DNA from: Bacteroidota bacterium
GTDB lineage: Bacteria; Bacteroidota; Bacteroidia; Bacteroidales; CAIXZF01
DNA: 64,000 nucleotides
Direction: 5' to 3'
Assembly: GCA_022709385.1 (NCBI GenBank)
Contig: JAKLIX010000002.1
Coordinates: 232,535-296,534 of the forward strand
Below are positions 22,897 to 33,539 of this stretch, one piece after another. The position numbers were made by a program, and so were the translations under genes. Every line of letters starts with the position of its first letter. Positions within the stretch are counted from its first letter, which is position 1. The notes beneath the pieces are model-generated. The model saw only the letters and a list, made by a program, of their open reading frames with translations, was not told where the DNA came from and did not search any database.

Positions 22897-25800
22897 ATGA
22901 AAAGAATATTTATGGATGTCGTGTTATTGGCATCCTGCCTGCTGTCTGCAATGCCCTTTGCTCCCTTATCAGCCAACGACCTTGGTGTTGTGGCATTGCT
23001 CAGTCCGCTTTCTTCGACAGGACTTGGTCCCAATGAACTGATCACGGTGCGGATCAGGAATTTCGGGGTGAATGACCAGGTAAACTTTCCTGTTTCATAC
23101 CAGTTAGACGCGGGAACACCGATTATTGAAACCTGCGTGTTCCTGGTACCCGCGGGGGATAGCCTGGATTACACCTTCGCCTCCCCGGGCGATTTTTCCG
23201 CCTGGGGTCCCCATGCGCTGCTTTGTTGCACGGCCCTTGCGGGAGACCAGCAGCCGGGGAACGACTGCGGCAGTTATACGGTGACCAAGGTGCTGCCCGT
23301 GTACAGCGACACCCTCCGTCCGGCTCCCTACCCTTACTGGACCGGAACCACCACGATCAACAGCCTGACGGAGCAGGGGCTGATACGGACGCAGCCGGCG
23401 GGAAGCATGGTGAGAGAAGCAGGCTGGGCCAAATTCGATCTTTCCGGGCTCCAGGCAAACACCCCCTTCACCCAGATGAAACTGGCCTATTACGTGGAAG
23501 CCGTCACGGGAGCGCCCGACCTGATGATCACCGGAGCGGGTGTCGATCCTCTGCTGACGCCGCCCGGACAACTGATGCAGGCCATCACTTCCGGTACCGA
23601 TTACCTGCACATCCCCTGCGGATACAGCCCGGGGTGGCATGTCTTCGACCTGCCGCCACAGGCCCTGAACGACCTCCAGGCGTCGGTCACCCAGGAATGG
23701 TTCACCCTTGGCTGGAAGGAAATCACGGCCTGCACGGCCTGCAATGCCATCAGCATCGGCGGGTGGAATTCCGGTGCACATCAACCCTGCCTGGTGGTTT
23801 CCTTCAACCATATCCCCTGTCCCAACGACGCAGGTATTGCCGGACTTGTTCAACCCCTCAGCGGCAGCGGCCTTGGATCTAACGAACCCGTCGCGGTAGC
23901 CGTTCAGAACTTTGGCACCGGCCCCCTGGCCAATATTCCCCTATCCTACCAGATCACAGGCAGTCCGGTGGTGAATGAAATCATTCCCTTATCGCTTGCT
24001 GCCGGCGCTTCGCTCATATACACCTTTACCCAGACCGCCAATCTGATGCCCTACGGCACCTATTCCCTGCAGGTATGTACCAAGCTGCCCGGAGACTGCT
24101 TCCCCTATAACGACTGCAACACATACCATATCACCCATTCCCTGCCCCTGATCAGTGATACCCTGCGGCCGTTCAGCATTCCCCACTGGACGGGCAGCAC
24201 CGACGGTTTCACCTTCACTCAGCAGAGCCGGATCAGGTTGCGACCGGATACGGCTGCCCTGCCCCTGGAGGCTGGCTATGCTAAATTCACGGTCAACATA
24301 CCGCCGGGTGCGAATATCAGGGAAGCAGCACTGCATTTTTACACAGACAGCAGCGGCGGAGTCCCGTCCTATGCTATCACAGGCCTTAACACCGACCCGC
24401 TGAGCGGCAGCCCTTCCCAGGTCATGAACCAGATCGTCAACGGAACCGGCTACCTGCAGTTTACAGGCGCTACAGGCACGGGATGGCGGGTCTTCCAGCT
24501 TCCTGACCAGGCCATGGCAGATATTTCAACAGGAAGCATCAACAACTGGTTTGCCCTGGGATTCCATCTGAAGAATCCGTGTGTGTCATGCGCTTTCATG
24601 GACATCGACGGTTGGAATGAGGCACATCCGCCATATATCGTGGTGAAATACCTGACGCCCTTCGCCCATGATGTGAGCGTGGTATCCATCGAAAGCGATC
24701 CTATCCTGGCTGCAGGGAGCAACTATGTCCGGGCGGTCATCAGGAACAATGGCATGAATACAGAAACTCTTAATGTAACATGCACTGCTTCAGGAGGATA
24801 CTCTAATACCCTGAATATCCAGCTGGGTGTGGGTTTGAGTACATCGCTGCTGTTTACAGGCTGGAATGCCGTTGCCGGCAATGCCCAGGTCACTGTGAAT
24901 GCACAGCTTCCAACCGACGGATACCAGCCGGATAACATCATGACGAAGGCCGTGGCTGTGGAGGCGGGTCTGACCACCGCCTATGCCTACAATAACCACG
25001 ATCCATCCGGTCAATTGCCGGAAGGGCCGGTACGCTTTTACCTGGAACACCCTGAGTTTGTGACGTCCATCACTTCGGCCGGTCTCAACGGCACGGTCGG
25101 CGGAGGTTGCTGGGCCAATGGCATCTGGTATGTCACGGAAAATTTTCCCGGGAACTCCAACCTGATCACCATCGATCCCCTGAGCGGCAGCACTGTCATG
25201 ATCGGTTCACTGGGAGCAGCGGTGAGTGATCTGACCTGGGATGACCACAGCGGAACCCTGATCGCCCTGGTTTCAGAGCAGGACAGCATCGGCGCCTACC
25301 ATGCCGCCTTGTTTCTGGTTGACCCTGCCACGGCGGTAATGACACCCTATTACACGGCAGGTCCTGTCGGCATGCCATCAGGACTGGCCTGTAACCAGAA
25401 CGGCCTCATCTTCATCAAGGAAATCAGCAACCAGAAGCTCATCGTCCTGGATCCCCTGACCATGGCCACCGAGGTACGCTACGGAACCACCGTTTCAGCC
25501 GGGGACGCCGCTTTTAAAAAGTCGGACAACAGTCTTTATTACATCCAAAGGGATGGCGGCAATATGCTTTACAAATCCGCCACGGACCCTGCATGGCTGC
25601 AAGTGGTCGGACCCTTGCAGGGAGGTGCGCAACTCAGCGGCTTAGCCATAGCATACACTCCTCAGATACAGACAGTTGACCTTGCCGTCGACCGGATCGT
25701 ACAACCCGTTTCCAACTCACTGACACCGGGAGCGGTGGAGGTGCGGATCTATAACCGCGGGGCAACGGCCATCACGGATTTCCAGATCTGCCTGGCAACG

Positions 25801-28482
25801 GCCACGGATACGATTTGCGAAAACTGGTCCAACTGGGCTTGGCCTCCGCTGCCTTCCGGCACGACGATCGATTACTTATTCATCTCCCAGGTCGATCTCA
25901 GCGATCCAGGCACCCATTGTTTGAAGGCCTGGGTTCAGGATGTACAGCCGGCTTCCGACCTCAATCCATACAATGACACCACCTTCAAATGTATTTACAA
26001 TGCCGTTCCGGGCCCGGTCCAGTGTTATCCTGCCTATATCCAGGAAGCGGAGATCTGCGGCAACGACGACAATGGTGGCTGTTTGTCGGCACCCCAGGTG
26101 TTCGTTGACATCCAGGATGGGGAAAGTTATTGCGGAAGTCTCTGGAAGGCAGGAATATACCGCGACAGCGACTGGTACCGTTTTACCCTGGCAGCGCAGC
26201 AATCCGTGGAGATCAGTGTTGCTGCGGGAATTGACCTGGATGTGGTGGTGAGGAGTCTTCCGTGCTGGAGCGGCCATACGGCAGCATTTAAGACAATACA
26301 GAAACAGCAGAGCGACAGCCTGCTGCTGGAAGAGCTTCCGGCGGGCCAGTATGCTATTGCCTTTGTGATCAACGGGAATGAAGCCGATGTACTCTGTAAC
26401 GGCACAAACAACTACAGCTTTCAGTTCAAACATGCACCCCTGACAAGCTGCAAGGCAGGCGCCGCCTATCCGCACTGTGACGCATACATTTCGCACGTTT
26501 CGGCAGGAGTGATCAACAACAGCAGCGGGACAGGGCTTGTGCAGGGTTATTCAGACTACCGGCAGCATACTACTGCGATGCAGACCGGAAACAGCTATGC
26601 CATCCTTGTGATGAACGGCAATCCGGGCATTCCGGCCCGATGCGGCATCTGGGCCGACTGGAACCGTGACGGGGACTTTGACGATCCGGGGGAAAGCATC
26701 CCGGCGGGCTCCGGCGCTCCCGGTCCGGGACCCTATGCCGCCGTGATCACGCCTCCACCCTCCGCGGTGGCGGGACTTACCACCCTCAGAATCAGGGTGA
26801 CGGGCGACTCCCTGCTGATGCCCTGCGGTATCAGTCAGACCGGTGAGGTGGAGGATTATTCCGTTGAGCTGCTGATCATCAACAATCCTGCTGTGACCAT
26901 CGCCGGGTCGCTCAGCGATTCCTGCGCCGGGGTGAAAACAGTGCCTGTGATGGTACAGGATCTGCAAAACGTAAACCATATGAACCTTCTGCTGAACTGT
27001 GGCAGCGGTCTCACTTACCAGTCTTACCATTCGCTGCACCCGTCACTCGGCAGCGGAAGCTTCTCCCTCAGCCAGAACGGAAATCAACTGCAGATGATCT
27101 GGTTCTCAACGACAGCCGTCACGCTGAACAATGACACCCTGTTAAAACTCGTCTTCCAGGCTGAACCGGGCAGTCATCCTCTCAGCTGGGAACAGGGTCC
27201 GGGCGGATGCAGCTACCTCAGCCTGGTACAGGGAAACCTGCCGGCAATCTGGACAGACGGGAATATCAGCGCCGGCAGTTGTTCCACGCTGAAAGGCTAC
27301 GTGAAATACAAGAATCCCCAGAACTCCATGTTTACTGCGAATGTGACCGTCAAGCTTTTCAGCGGCGGCTTGCTTTACGCTTCCACCGTGCTTGATCCGG
27401 CGGATCACACTTACACCTTCAGCAATCTTCCGGCAGGAGTCTATACCGTAACGGCGGAAACCAACACCGCCTGGGGTGGTGTGGGATCCAATGACGCACT
27501 CAGCATCCTGAGACACTTCACGGGCTTTGACATGATCACCGACGATCTGAAACTGAGGGCCGCCGACCCCAACGGTTCGGCTTATATCAACGCCACGGAT
27601 GCGCTGGCCTGTATCCAGCGTTTCACCGGGATGATCCCTGATTTCGGGCCGGGATCCACCCCGCCAGGCGGACCGGACTGGATTTTTGAAGCGCATGACA
27701 TCCTGATAGACGGAAGCAGCAATCCCTTCAGTACCATAAGATGTCTCTGCGCCGGTGATGTGGCACCCTCATTTTATATTCCGCCGGGAAGCATCCCCTC
27801 CGGACCGCTCCTGACTGCTCCCTCGCTGTATATCAGCCGCGAAGGGACACTTCCGGCAGATGATACGCTGATCCGTCTTCCGGTTTATGTGGCACAGGAT
27901 ATCCGGCCCGGCTCCATCAGCCTGGTCCTTGACTTCAACGAGCCGGTTGAAGTCAGGAAGGTCATATTGCCCACTGATCCCGGAAATCTTGCCTGGACGA
28001 TGCGGAACGGCCGTCTGCGTCTCGGGTGGTTCAGCACGGATGCTCCCCTGCTGAAAGCCGGCGATCTGCTGATGACCCTTGAGATGCGTATCACGCCGGA
28101 ACAGGCGGAAACACTTACGCTTAGTCCGGGCATTGAGAGTGAGATGGGTGATGCATCGGCAAACATCATCGAAGGATTCACCCTGATCATACCGAAGCTA
28201 CTTGGAAACCAAGGAAGTAATCTCTGCTCCTTGCAAGTGCGGCCTAACCCCTTCCGTTCGGGAATCCACATCAGTTACACCATAGCGGGCGGTGAAGCAA
28301 GCCGGATAGCGGTGGTGAATGTAGCCGGTCAGGTTGTGGCCGCAATGACAGAAAGCAGCATGGAAGCCGGCAGGCATGAAGTTTTCCTCGATGCCGGAAT
28401 TCTGCAGGCAGGGGTATATTTTATTCAGCTTTGGACAGGAGAGCGGAAGAGAGGGGAAGCGCGGGTGGTGAAGGCAGAGTGA
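22897..28482 (+). CDS. Large secreted multidomain protein with T9SS sorting domain
   Basis: 1861 residues. A signal peptide (about 1-26, ending SANDLG) is followed by Ig/CARDB-like repeats, each opening 'N-D-x-G-V/I...L...SxGLGxNE' (about 27, 309 and a weaker one near 590). A WD/NHL-like segment lies around 740-920, and a GEVED domain near 1270-1320 (CGISQTGEVEDYSVEL). Then come a cohesin-like domain (about 1330-1460), a CNA-B-like fold, a dockerin-like EF pair (SNDALSILRHF...NATDALACIQRF, about 1525-1590), a second cohesin-like domain, and a C-terminal sorting domain (VRPNPF... to end). The protein is exported by Sec, then T9SS, to the surface. The C-terminal module order is shared with the 3712-aa protein at 46241. 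Probably an adhesin or matrix protein; the ligand is unknown. Confidence 0.88.
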   Translation: MKRIFMDVVLLASCLLSAMPFAPLSANDLGVVALLSPLSSTGLGPNELITVRIRNFGVNDQVNFPVSYQLDAGTPIIETCVFLVPAGDSLDYTFASPGDFSAWGPHALLCCTALAGDQQPGNDCGSYTVTKVLPVYSDTLRPAPYPYWTGTTTINSLTEQGLIRTQPAGSMVREAGWAKFDLSGLQANTPFTQMKLAYYVEAVTGAPDLMITGAGVDPLLTPPGQLMQAITSGTDYLHIPCGYSPGWHVFDLPPQALNDLQASVTQEWFTLGWKEITACTACNAISIGGWNSGAHQPCLVVSFNHIPCPNDAGIAGLVQPLSGSGLGSNEPVAVAVQNFGTGPLANIPLSYQITGSPVVNEIIPLSLAAGASLIYTFTQTANLMPYGTYSLQVCTKLPGDCFPYNDCNTYHITHSLPLISDTLRPFSIPHWTGSTDGFTFTQQSRIRLRPDTAALPLEAGYAKFTVNIPPGANIREAALHFYTDSSGGVPSYAITGLNTDPLSGSPSQVMNQIVNGTGYLQFTGATGTGWRVFQLPDQAMADISTGSINNWFALGFHLKNPCVSCAFMDIDGWNEAHPPYIVVKYLTPFAHDVSVVSIESDPILAAGSNYVRAVIRNNGMNTETLNVTCTASGGYSNTLNIQLGVGLSTSLLFTGWNAVAGNAQVTVNAQLPTDGYQPDNIMTKAVAVEAGLTTAYAYNNHDPSGQLPEGPVRFYLEHPEFVTSITSAGLNGTVGGGCWANGIWYVTENFPGNSNLITIDPLSGSTVMIGSLGAAVSDLTWDDHSGTLIALVSEQDSIGAYHAALFLVDPATAVMTPYYTAGPVGMPSGLACNQNGLIFIKEISNQKLIVLDPLTMATEVRYGTTVSAGDAAFKKSDNSLYYIQRDGGNMLYKSATDPAWLQVVGPLQGGAQLSGLAIAYTPQIQTVDLAVDRIVQPVSNSLTPGAVEVRIYNRGATAITDFQICLATATDTICENWSNWAWPPLPSGTTIDYLFISQVDLSDPGTHCLKAWVQDVQPASDLNPYNDTTFKCIYNAVPGPVQCYPAYIQEAEICGNDDNGGCLSAPQVFVDIQDGESYCGSLWKAGIYRDSDWYRFTLAAQQSVEISVAAGIDLDVVVRSLPCWSGHTAAFKTIQKQQSDSLLLEELPAGQYAIAFVINGNEADVLCNGTNNYSFQFKHAPLTSCKAGAAYPHCDAYISHVSAGVINNSSGTGLVQGYSDYRQHTTAMQTGNSYAILVMNGNPGIPARCGIWADWNRDGDFDDPGESIPAGSGAPGPGPYAAVITPPPSAVAGLTTLRIRVTGDSLLMPCGISQTGEVEDYSVELLIINNPAVTIAGSLSDSCAGVKTVPVMVQDLQNVNHMNLLLNCGSGLTYQSYHSLHPSLGSGSFSLSQNGNQLQMIWFSTTAVTLNNDTLLKLVFQAEPGSHPLSWEQGPGGCSYLSLVQGNLPAIWTDGNISAGSCSTLKGYVKYKNPQNSMFTANVTVKLFSGGLLYASTVLDPADHTYTFSNLPAGVYTVTAETNTAWGGVGSNDALSILRHFTGFDMITDDLKLRAADPNGSAYINATDALACIQRFTGMIPDFGPGSTPPGGPDWIFEAHDILIDGSSNPFSTIRCLCAGDVAPSFYIPPGSIPSGPLLTAPSLYISREGTLPADDTLIRLPVYVAQDIRPGSISLVLDFNEPVEVRKVILPTDPGNLAWTMRNGRLRLGWFSTDAPLLKAGDLLMTLEMRITPEQAETLTLSPGIESEMGDASANIIEGFTLIIPKLLGNQGSNLCSLQVRPNPFRSGIHISYTIAGGEASRIAVVNVAGQVVAAMTESSMEAGRHEVFLDAGILQAGVYFIQLWTGERKRGEARVVKAE

Positions 28483-30984
28483 TTATTCGGCTTTCTTTTC
28501 CGCTGATTCAGCCTCAGGAGTCTCTTCGGGCAAGGATGCAACTTCGGGTGCGGCTTCGGCTTCAACTTCGGCTTCGGGCTCGGGCTCGGGTTCTGCTTCG
28601 GTTTCGGCTTTTTCTACAACAAGTTCCGGCTCGTCGAAACTAAGACTAACCTGTTCACCTTCTGTTACTTCGGCTGCAGGATGTGCTTCCTGCACTTCTT
28701 CCTGCACTTCTTCCCGGACTTCTTCTTCCGCTTTCATCTTCTCCTCGTGTGCGGCGATCAGCTTCTCTTTGGCTGCGGTTTTGCGTTTCTTCTCCGACAA
28801 TTCCATGTCAGATTTCAGGGAAGCAAGCGCTTCGAGGTCGCCGAGGGTGGTTTTTTCGAGGTTTTCCTTCAGCTTCTTGACGGCTTTCTTGGTTTGGTTT
28901 TCCTCGGTAGTGGCCTTGGCTGTTTCGACCTCTTTCTGGGCATGCTGTTGATCCTGGTAGACCTTGGTATGGGAAAGGATGATCTTTTTATTGTCCTTAT
29001 TGAATTCAATCACCTTGAAATCAAGGGCTTCATCCACCCGGGCCGAAGTATTGTCTTCCTTCACCACGTGACGTGTCGGGGCAAAACCTTCGACACCGTA
29101 GGGCAATGCCACGATGAATCCTTTTTCGGCCTGGTTGACGATCGTTCCTTTATGCACGGATCCTACCTCAAAAATCGATTCGAACACATCCCAGGGATTC
29201 TCTTCAAGCTGCTTGTGTCCGAGGCTCAGGCGGCGGTTTTCGACATCCACGTCGAGTACAACCACTTCGATTTCATCACCGATCTTGGTAAACTCAGCCG
29301 GGTGTTTGATCTTCTTCGACCAGCTCAGGTCGGAGATGTGGATCAGTCCGTCCACACCTTCTTCGAGCTCGACAAATATCCCGAAATTGGTAAAGTTGCG
29401 CACCACGGCCTTGTGTTTGGATTTGATCGGGTAACGGTCGGTGATGTTTGCCCAGGGGTCGGGAATCAGTTGCTTGATACCGAGTGACATCTTTCTTTCC
29501 TCACGGTCGAGGGTCAGGATCACGGCTTCCACGATATCACCCACCTTCATGAAATCCTGTGCGGTACGCAGGTGCTGTGACCATGACATTTCTGAAACAT
29601 GGATAAGACCTTCGACACCGGGAGCCACTTCGAGGAATGCACCGTAATCTGCGATCACCACAACCTTACCGCTGACCTTATCGCCAAGCTTCAGGGCCGG
29701 ATCGAGAGATGCCCAGGGATGAGGTGTGAGTTGTTTGAGACCCAGTGCAATCCGCTTTTTACTTTCATCGAAATCGAGGATCACCACATTGATTTTCTGG
29801 TCGAGCTGTACGATTTCCTCGGGATGATTAATGCGTCCCCAGCTCAGATCGGTAATGTGAATGAGTCCGTCAACGCCTCCCAGGTCGATAAAGACACCGT
29901 AGGAAGTGATGTTCTTGACGGTTCCTTCGAGCAACTGGCCTTTCTCGAGTTTGGAAATGATCTCGGCTTTCTGGGCTTCGAGTTCATCTTCAATGAGGGC
30001 TTTGTGAGACACCACGACATTCTTGTATTCGTGGTTAATCTTCACCACTTTGAATTCCATGGTTTTATCCACGTAGATATCATAATCACGGATGGGTTTG
30101 ACATCGATCTGAGAGCCTGGTAAAAAGGCCTCGATACCGAAGACATCGACGATCAGACCGCCCTTGGTACGGCATTTCACGTAACCCGTAATGATCTCCT
30201 GCTTTTCGTAAGCTTCGTTGATCCTTTCCCATGACCGGAGAATCCGGGCTTTCTTATGGCTGAGGATCAGCTGTCCGCTGAGATCTTCCTGGCTTTCAAC
30301 ATAAACTTCCACAGGATCACCGGGTTTCAGTCCGGGATTATAACGGAACTCAGACACCGGAATGATGGCATCAGATTTAAATCCGATATTCACCACGACT
30401 TCACGGGTGTTCATTCCAACGACCGTCCCCTCGATTACATCGTGTTCAACAATGGAACTCAGGGTTTTATCATAAATTTTCTCGAGTCTTTCTCTCTCCG
30501 GAGTTGAATAAGTTGCCTGCTTTTTGCCGATGGCATCCCAGTCGAAATCTTCCGGAAGCACCGGTCTGCCTAAAGCTGGCTTTGAGGGGCGGGGTGTTTT
30601 TTTCTCCCGGGTGGTTTCTTCCGGTTCTGCCGGCAGGGCCGCGATTTCTTCCGTCACTTCAGCGGCGGCGGGAGCTTCAGTTTCGGCCAATGTTTCAGTT
30701 TCAACAACAGTTTCAGGCTCAACAATGGCTTCGGTTTCAACTACTGCTTCAGTTTCAATAACTGCTTCAGTTTCCTCCTGCAGTGTTTCTTCAATACCAG
30801 CCTCATCAAGCATCAGCGGTTCCGGGGCAGTTTCAGGTTCTGCCGGCATGAGACTTTCTTCTTTCAGTGGTTCTTCAGATGATGATACCGTTTCCTGTTC
30901 CGCTTCCACGGGATTTGTTTCGGATGCTTCATGCTGTTGGGGCATGTCTTCCATGGAAGGAGTGTTTTCGTTCTGGTCAATCAT
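28483..30984 (-). CDS. rpsA: 30S ribosomal protein S1 with long acidic tails
   Basis: 833 residues, far longer than the roughly 560 of E. coli. Six S1/OB domains occupy about 175-675, seen as repeated G-x-V...GxFV/I-x-L...GLIHISDLSWS. The N-terminal 135 residues and the C-terminal 140 are rich in Glu, Ala, Thr and Val, with a degenerate ETEAVVETEA-type repeat (about residues 70-100). S1 binds mRNA on the 30S subunit. The stop lies immediately after the convergent stop of the 1861-aa gene, with no spacer. A TATCTTTG box at 31053-31060 is a probable promoter. Confidence 0.93.
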   Translation of the reverse strand: MIDQNENTPSMEDMPQQHEASETNPVEAEQETVSSSEEPLKEESLMPAEPETAPEPLMLDEAGIEETLQEETEAVIETEAVVETEAIVEPETVVETETLAETEAPAAAEVTEEIAALPAEPEETTREKKTPRPSKPALGRPVLPEDFDWDAIGKKQATYSTPERERLEKIYDKTLSSIVEHDVIEGTVVGMNTREVVVNIGFKSDAIIPVSEFRYNPGLKPGDPVEVYVESQEDLSGQLILSHKKARILRSWERINEAYEKQEIITGYVKCRTKGGLIVDVFGIEAFLPGSQIDVKPIRDYDIYVDKTMEFKVVKINHEYKNVVVSHKALIEDELEAQKAEIISKLEKGQLLEGTVKNITSYGVFIDLGGVDGLIHITDLSWGRINHPEEIVQLDQKINVVILDFDESKKRIALGLKQLTPHPWASLDPALKLGDKVSGKVVVIADYGAFLEVAPGVEGLIHVSEMSWSQHLRTAQDFMKVGDIVEAVILTLDREERKMSLGIKQLIPDPWANITDRYPIKSKHKAVVRNFTNFGIFVELEEGVDGLIHISDLSWSKKIKHPAEFTKIGDEIEVVVLDVDVENRRLSLGHKQLEENPWDVFESIFEVGSVHKGTIVNQAEKGFIVALPYGVEGFAPTRHVVKEDNTSARVDEALDFKVIEFNKDNKKIILSHTKVYQDQQHAQKEVETAKATTEENQTKKAVKKLKENLEKTTLGDLEALASLKSDMELSEKKRKTAAKEKLIAAHEEKMKAEEEVREEVQEEVQEAHPAAEVTEGEQVSLSFDEPELVVEKAETEAEPEPEPEAEVEAEAAPEVASLPEETPEAESAEKKAE

Positions 30985-31052
30985 TCAGTTTTTCTTTGTG
31001 GCCCCGTCAGGGACGGAACCGGGTTAAACAATAGGTTTCGAATTCAGGGGTG

Positions 31053-31060
31053 CAAAGATA
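31053..31060 (-). promoter_or_regulatory. -7 box for ribosomal protein S1
   Basis: TATCTTTG on the minus strand fits TAnnTTTG, about 68 nt upstream of the S1 start codon. Confidence 0.5.
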
Positions 31061-31149
31061 GAAAAATTTCCTGAAAATCAGCCATTTTTCTGAAGCTGCA
31101 GGAAAAAATCTTGTCCGGACTTCATCATTCCCGGACCTACGGATAACTA

Positions 31150-32847
31150 TTACATCTTCAGCCACTTGAGCATCACCTGCGCTTCTCCGGAACGGTATTC
31201 CAGGAGGTAAAGGCCGGCAGGCAGGGCATCGGCGCCGTGCACATCGATGACATTGGCTCCTGGTTTTCCCTGAAGGTCCGACTGTCCGCCTATCTGTCTG
31301 CCAGAGAGGTCATACAGCTGCAGGCTGATATTGCGATAATCATTCAGGTAAAAATGGACCCGGAGATCGAGGCGGGAGGGATTCGGGAAGAGGAACACCG
31401 GCATGCCGGGTAAAGACTGAGGTGGCGTATATAATCCCAGGTCGGCTTCGGCCATATCGGGGATACCGTAACCGAAAAAATTATCCGGGTTCTGGTAACG
31501 GTCGGCGCTTTCCAGGATTGCCTGATAGATTTCCATCGCTGTGCATTGGGGATGGGCCTGCCACAGGCAGGCGGCGGCTCCGGCCATTACCGGACTTGAA
31601 AAGGAAGTACCGTTGCCCGGGAAAACGCCTCCTGATGAACCGGCCACGATGGTACCAGAGCCCTGGGCCATCACGGATGGTTTGATTCTGCCGTCGAAGG
31701 TGGGACCGGTCGACGAGAATGATACCAGCTGTCCCACGGCATTCACTGCACCAATGGTGAGCACGCTGTCGCCATCGGCCGGTGCGCCGATATACTGCCA
31801 AAAACTTCCGCCCCAGTTGCCTGCTGAATTTACCACGAGCATGCCCCTTGATGCGGCCATATCGGCACCACGGGTCACCACCGTTGTATTACCGTCCATC
31901 TGGGCGTAGGTGTGATCGAGTGAAGAATCGAAAAAGACGGTATAGCCCAGAGAAGAATTGATGATGTCTGCACCTGCACTGTCGGCAAATTCCGCGGCAG
32001 CCACCCAATAGTCTTCCTCAACGGGATATTCAGAGTTCGCATCCTCGGAACGCAGCAGCCAGTATGAAGCCTGTGGTGCCGTACCCACCAGTTCGCCCGG
32101 CAGGTTGCCTCCCATAATGGAAAGCACGGCAGTCCCATGGCTGCTCTTCTGGTACACATTGCCACCGGGCTCAGGAAAGTCGCGTGTTCCCAGGATGCGT
32201 CCGTGGAAACGCAGGCTGTCGAATACAGGAAGCGAATCAGCCCTGAAGAAGCCCGCATCAAGCACGGCTATCACCATCCCCTCACCCCTGAAGCCCCTGG
32301 CATGCAATATATCGCCATTAATCATGCTGATCTGGTTAAGAGATGCCCCGTAATCGAACATCGTTCCTTTCGCGGCCAATGCCGAACCTGAAACATCGCC
32401 TGCATTTTCCGTCAGGCCGGCCTGAATCTCCCACTTATCCGGCCATCCCTTACCCGGACCCCCATGGCTTTTGGCAGCCGGTCCGATCCATTCCATTGAC
32501 ATCACAAATGGAAGTCCAGCTAACTGCTGAAGGATCAGGGTGTCGTCGAGCTGAACCACCACAGTGTTCAGCCATTTGGATTGGGTGAGCAGCACTGCAC
32601 CCGTGCCTTCAATCGCAGCGAGGTAAGCGGGATTTACAGGCAAATCATGGGTGGTGACGGCAATATTCTGCACGTTACGGCGGTCAATGGCCCTCTGCGA
32701 AAGGTATGCCCCGGGCTGTGTCAGCGAAAAGGGGGAATTCATCTTATCCGTCAGCCAGATCCTGTAGTTCCCGGGTTGAGCCTGAGCGGATAAAGGAACA
32801 AACTGTCCCAAAAAAGCCAGCCATAATACAAATCTAATCACATTCAT
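31150..32847 (-). CDS. Subtilisin-like (S8) serine protease with T9SS sorting domain
   Basis: 565 residues from the ATG of MNVIRFVLWLAFLG, chosen because it places a signal peptide (to about AQAQP) at the N-terminus; ten extra codons upstream are possible. A pro-region is followed by the catalytic domain: Asp in IAVLDAGF, His in KSSHGTAVLS, oxyanion Asn in VVNSAGNWGG and Ser in GTSFSSPVMAG. The C-terminal 80 residues (FLFPNPSRLDLRV... to end) are a type A sorting domain, so the enzyme is secreted by T9SS. The start is 11 nt from the upstream lipoprotein stop, suggesting one transcript with the zinc transporter genes. Confidence 0.92.
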   Translation of the reverse strand: MNVIRFVLWLAFLGQFVPLSAQAQPGNYRIWLTDKMNSPFSLTQPGAYLSQRAIDRRNVQNIAVTTHDLPVNPAYLAAIEGTGAVLLTQSKWLNTVVVQLDDTLILQQLAGLPFVMSMEWIGPAAKSHGGPGKGWPDKWEIQAGLTENAGDVSGSALAAKGTMFDYGASLNQISMINGDILHARGFRGEGMVIAVLDAGFFRADSLPVFDSLRFHGRILGTRDFPEPGGNVYQKSSHGTAVLSIMGGNLPGELVGTAPQASYWLLRSEDANSEYPVEEDYWVAAAEFADSAGADIINSSLGYTVFFDSSLDHTYAQMDGNTTVVTRGADMAASRGMLVVNSAGNWGGSFWQYIGAPADGDSVLTIGAVNAVGQLVSFSSTGPTFDGRIKPSVMAQGSGTIVAGSSGGVFPGNGTSFSSPVMAGAAACLWQAHPQCTAMEIYQAILESADRYQNPDNFFGYGIPDMAEADLGLYTPPQSLPGMPVFLFPNPSRLDLRVHFYLNDYRNISLQLYDLSGRQIGGQSDLQGKPGANVIDVHGADALPAGLYLLEYRSGEAQVMLKWLKM

Positions 32848-32858
32848 ATAAACATCTC

Positions 32859-33539
32859 TTAACCATTCATATTCCACCAGCCGCTGATCATGGTTCTTAC
32901 CTTGCTTCCGATCCTGAACTGCATGGTATGCAAATTCTCCAGGTGAACCCGGTAAGCATAGACGAGGCCTGTTCCATCAGCAAACACTTCTTCGGCAAAA
33001 TCCCTGGATATCAGTGTGGAGAGATCCTGCTGAAGGATGTGCGCCGTTTCTACGAATAAAAAATCCCCGACACCCAGGGGCTCGCCTTCCGCCTGACAGG
33101 AAAACTCCTGTGCCGCCATAGTATTCAGGGCATTTCCATCCCAGCGGACACCCTTGAACAAAGGAAAGACCATTTTTACCACACTCAGGTTGTTTTCCGT
33201 CCGGACTGCCTGCTGCGGGGACCGGGTTACAGTAAACAGGAAGGGAACGGGATCCCAGGCCTGCTGCCCGGCTTTCCTTTTGTATTGTCTCAGCCAGTAA
33301 AGGCGGTTATTTTCACTGTCCACAGACACAGAATCAACCTGTTCCCTGATCTCCCAGCGCACAGAATCTTCAAAGAAACCGGCCACAATAATGCTATCGA
33401 CCGTATACTGCCACCACTGTCCTGTCTCCAAGGGGAAATAGCAATCATTCATTTCAAGGACGGGATCCTCTTTTTCTTTCAGACAAGAAAACAACAGCAG
33501 TGTTGCCGCCAAAAACCCCAGTATGCTGCGATATTTCAT
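32859..33539 (-). CDS. Predicted lipoprotein of unknown function
   Basis: 226 residues from the ATG of MKYRSILGFLAATLLLFSC, which gives a lipoprotein signal with lipobox LFSC. The mature part begins CLKEKED and contains MNDCYFPLETGQWWQYTVDS, a pattern typical of Bacteroidota periplasmic or surface lipoproteins with a beta-rich fold. The start codon overlaps the stop of znuB by 4 nt. It is therefore co-expressed with zinc uptake and the T9SS protease, but no metal-binding cluster is visible. Confidence 0.75.
   Translation of the reverse strand: MKYRSILGFLAATLLLFSCLKEKEDPVLEMNDCYFPLETGQWWQYTVDSIIVAGFFEDSVRWEIREQVDSVSVDSENNRLYWLRQYKRKAGQQAWDPVPFLFTVTRSPQQAVRTENNLSVVKMVFPLFKGVRWDGNALNTMAAQEFSCQAEGEPLGVGDFLFVETAHILQQDLSTLISRDFAEEVFADGTGLVYAYRVHLENLHTMQFRIGSKVRTMISGWWNMNG

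Noticed and set aside
28681..30123. Plus-strand frames opposite ribosomal protein S1
   Set aside because: They are shadows of the six S1 domains; Phe/His-rich translation is the complement of Glu/Lys-rich codons.
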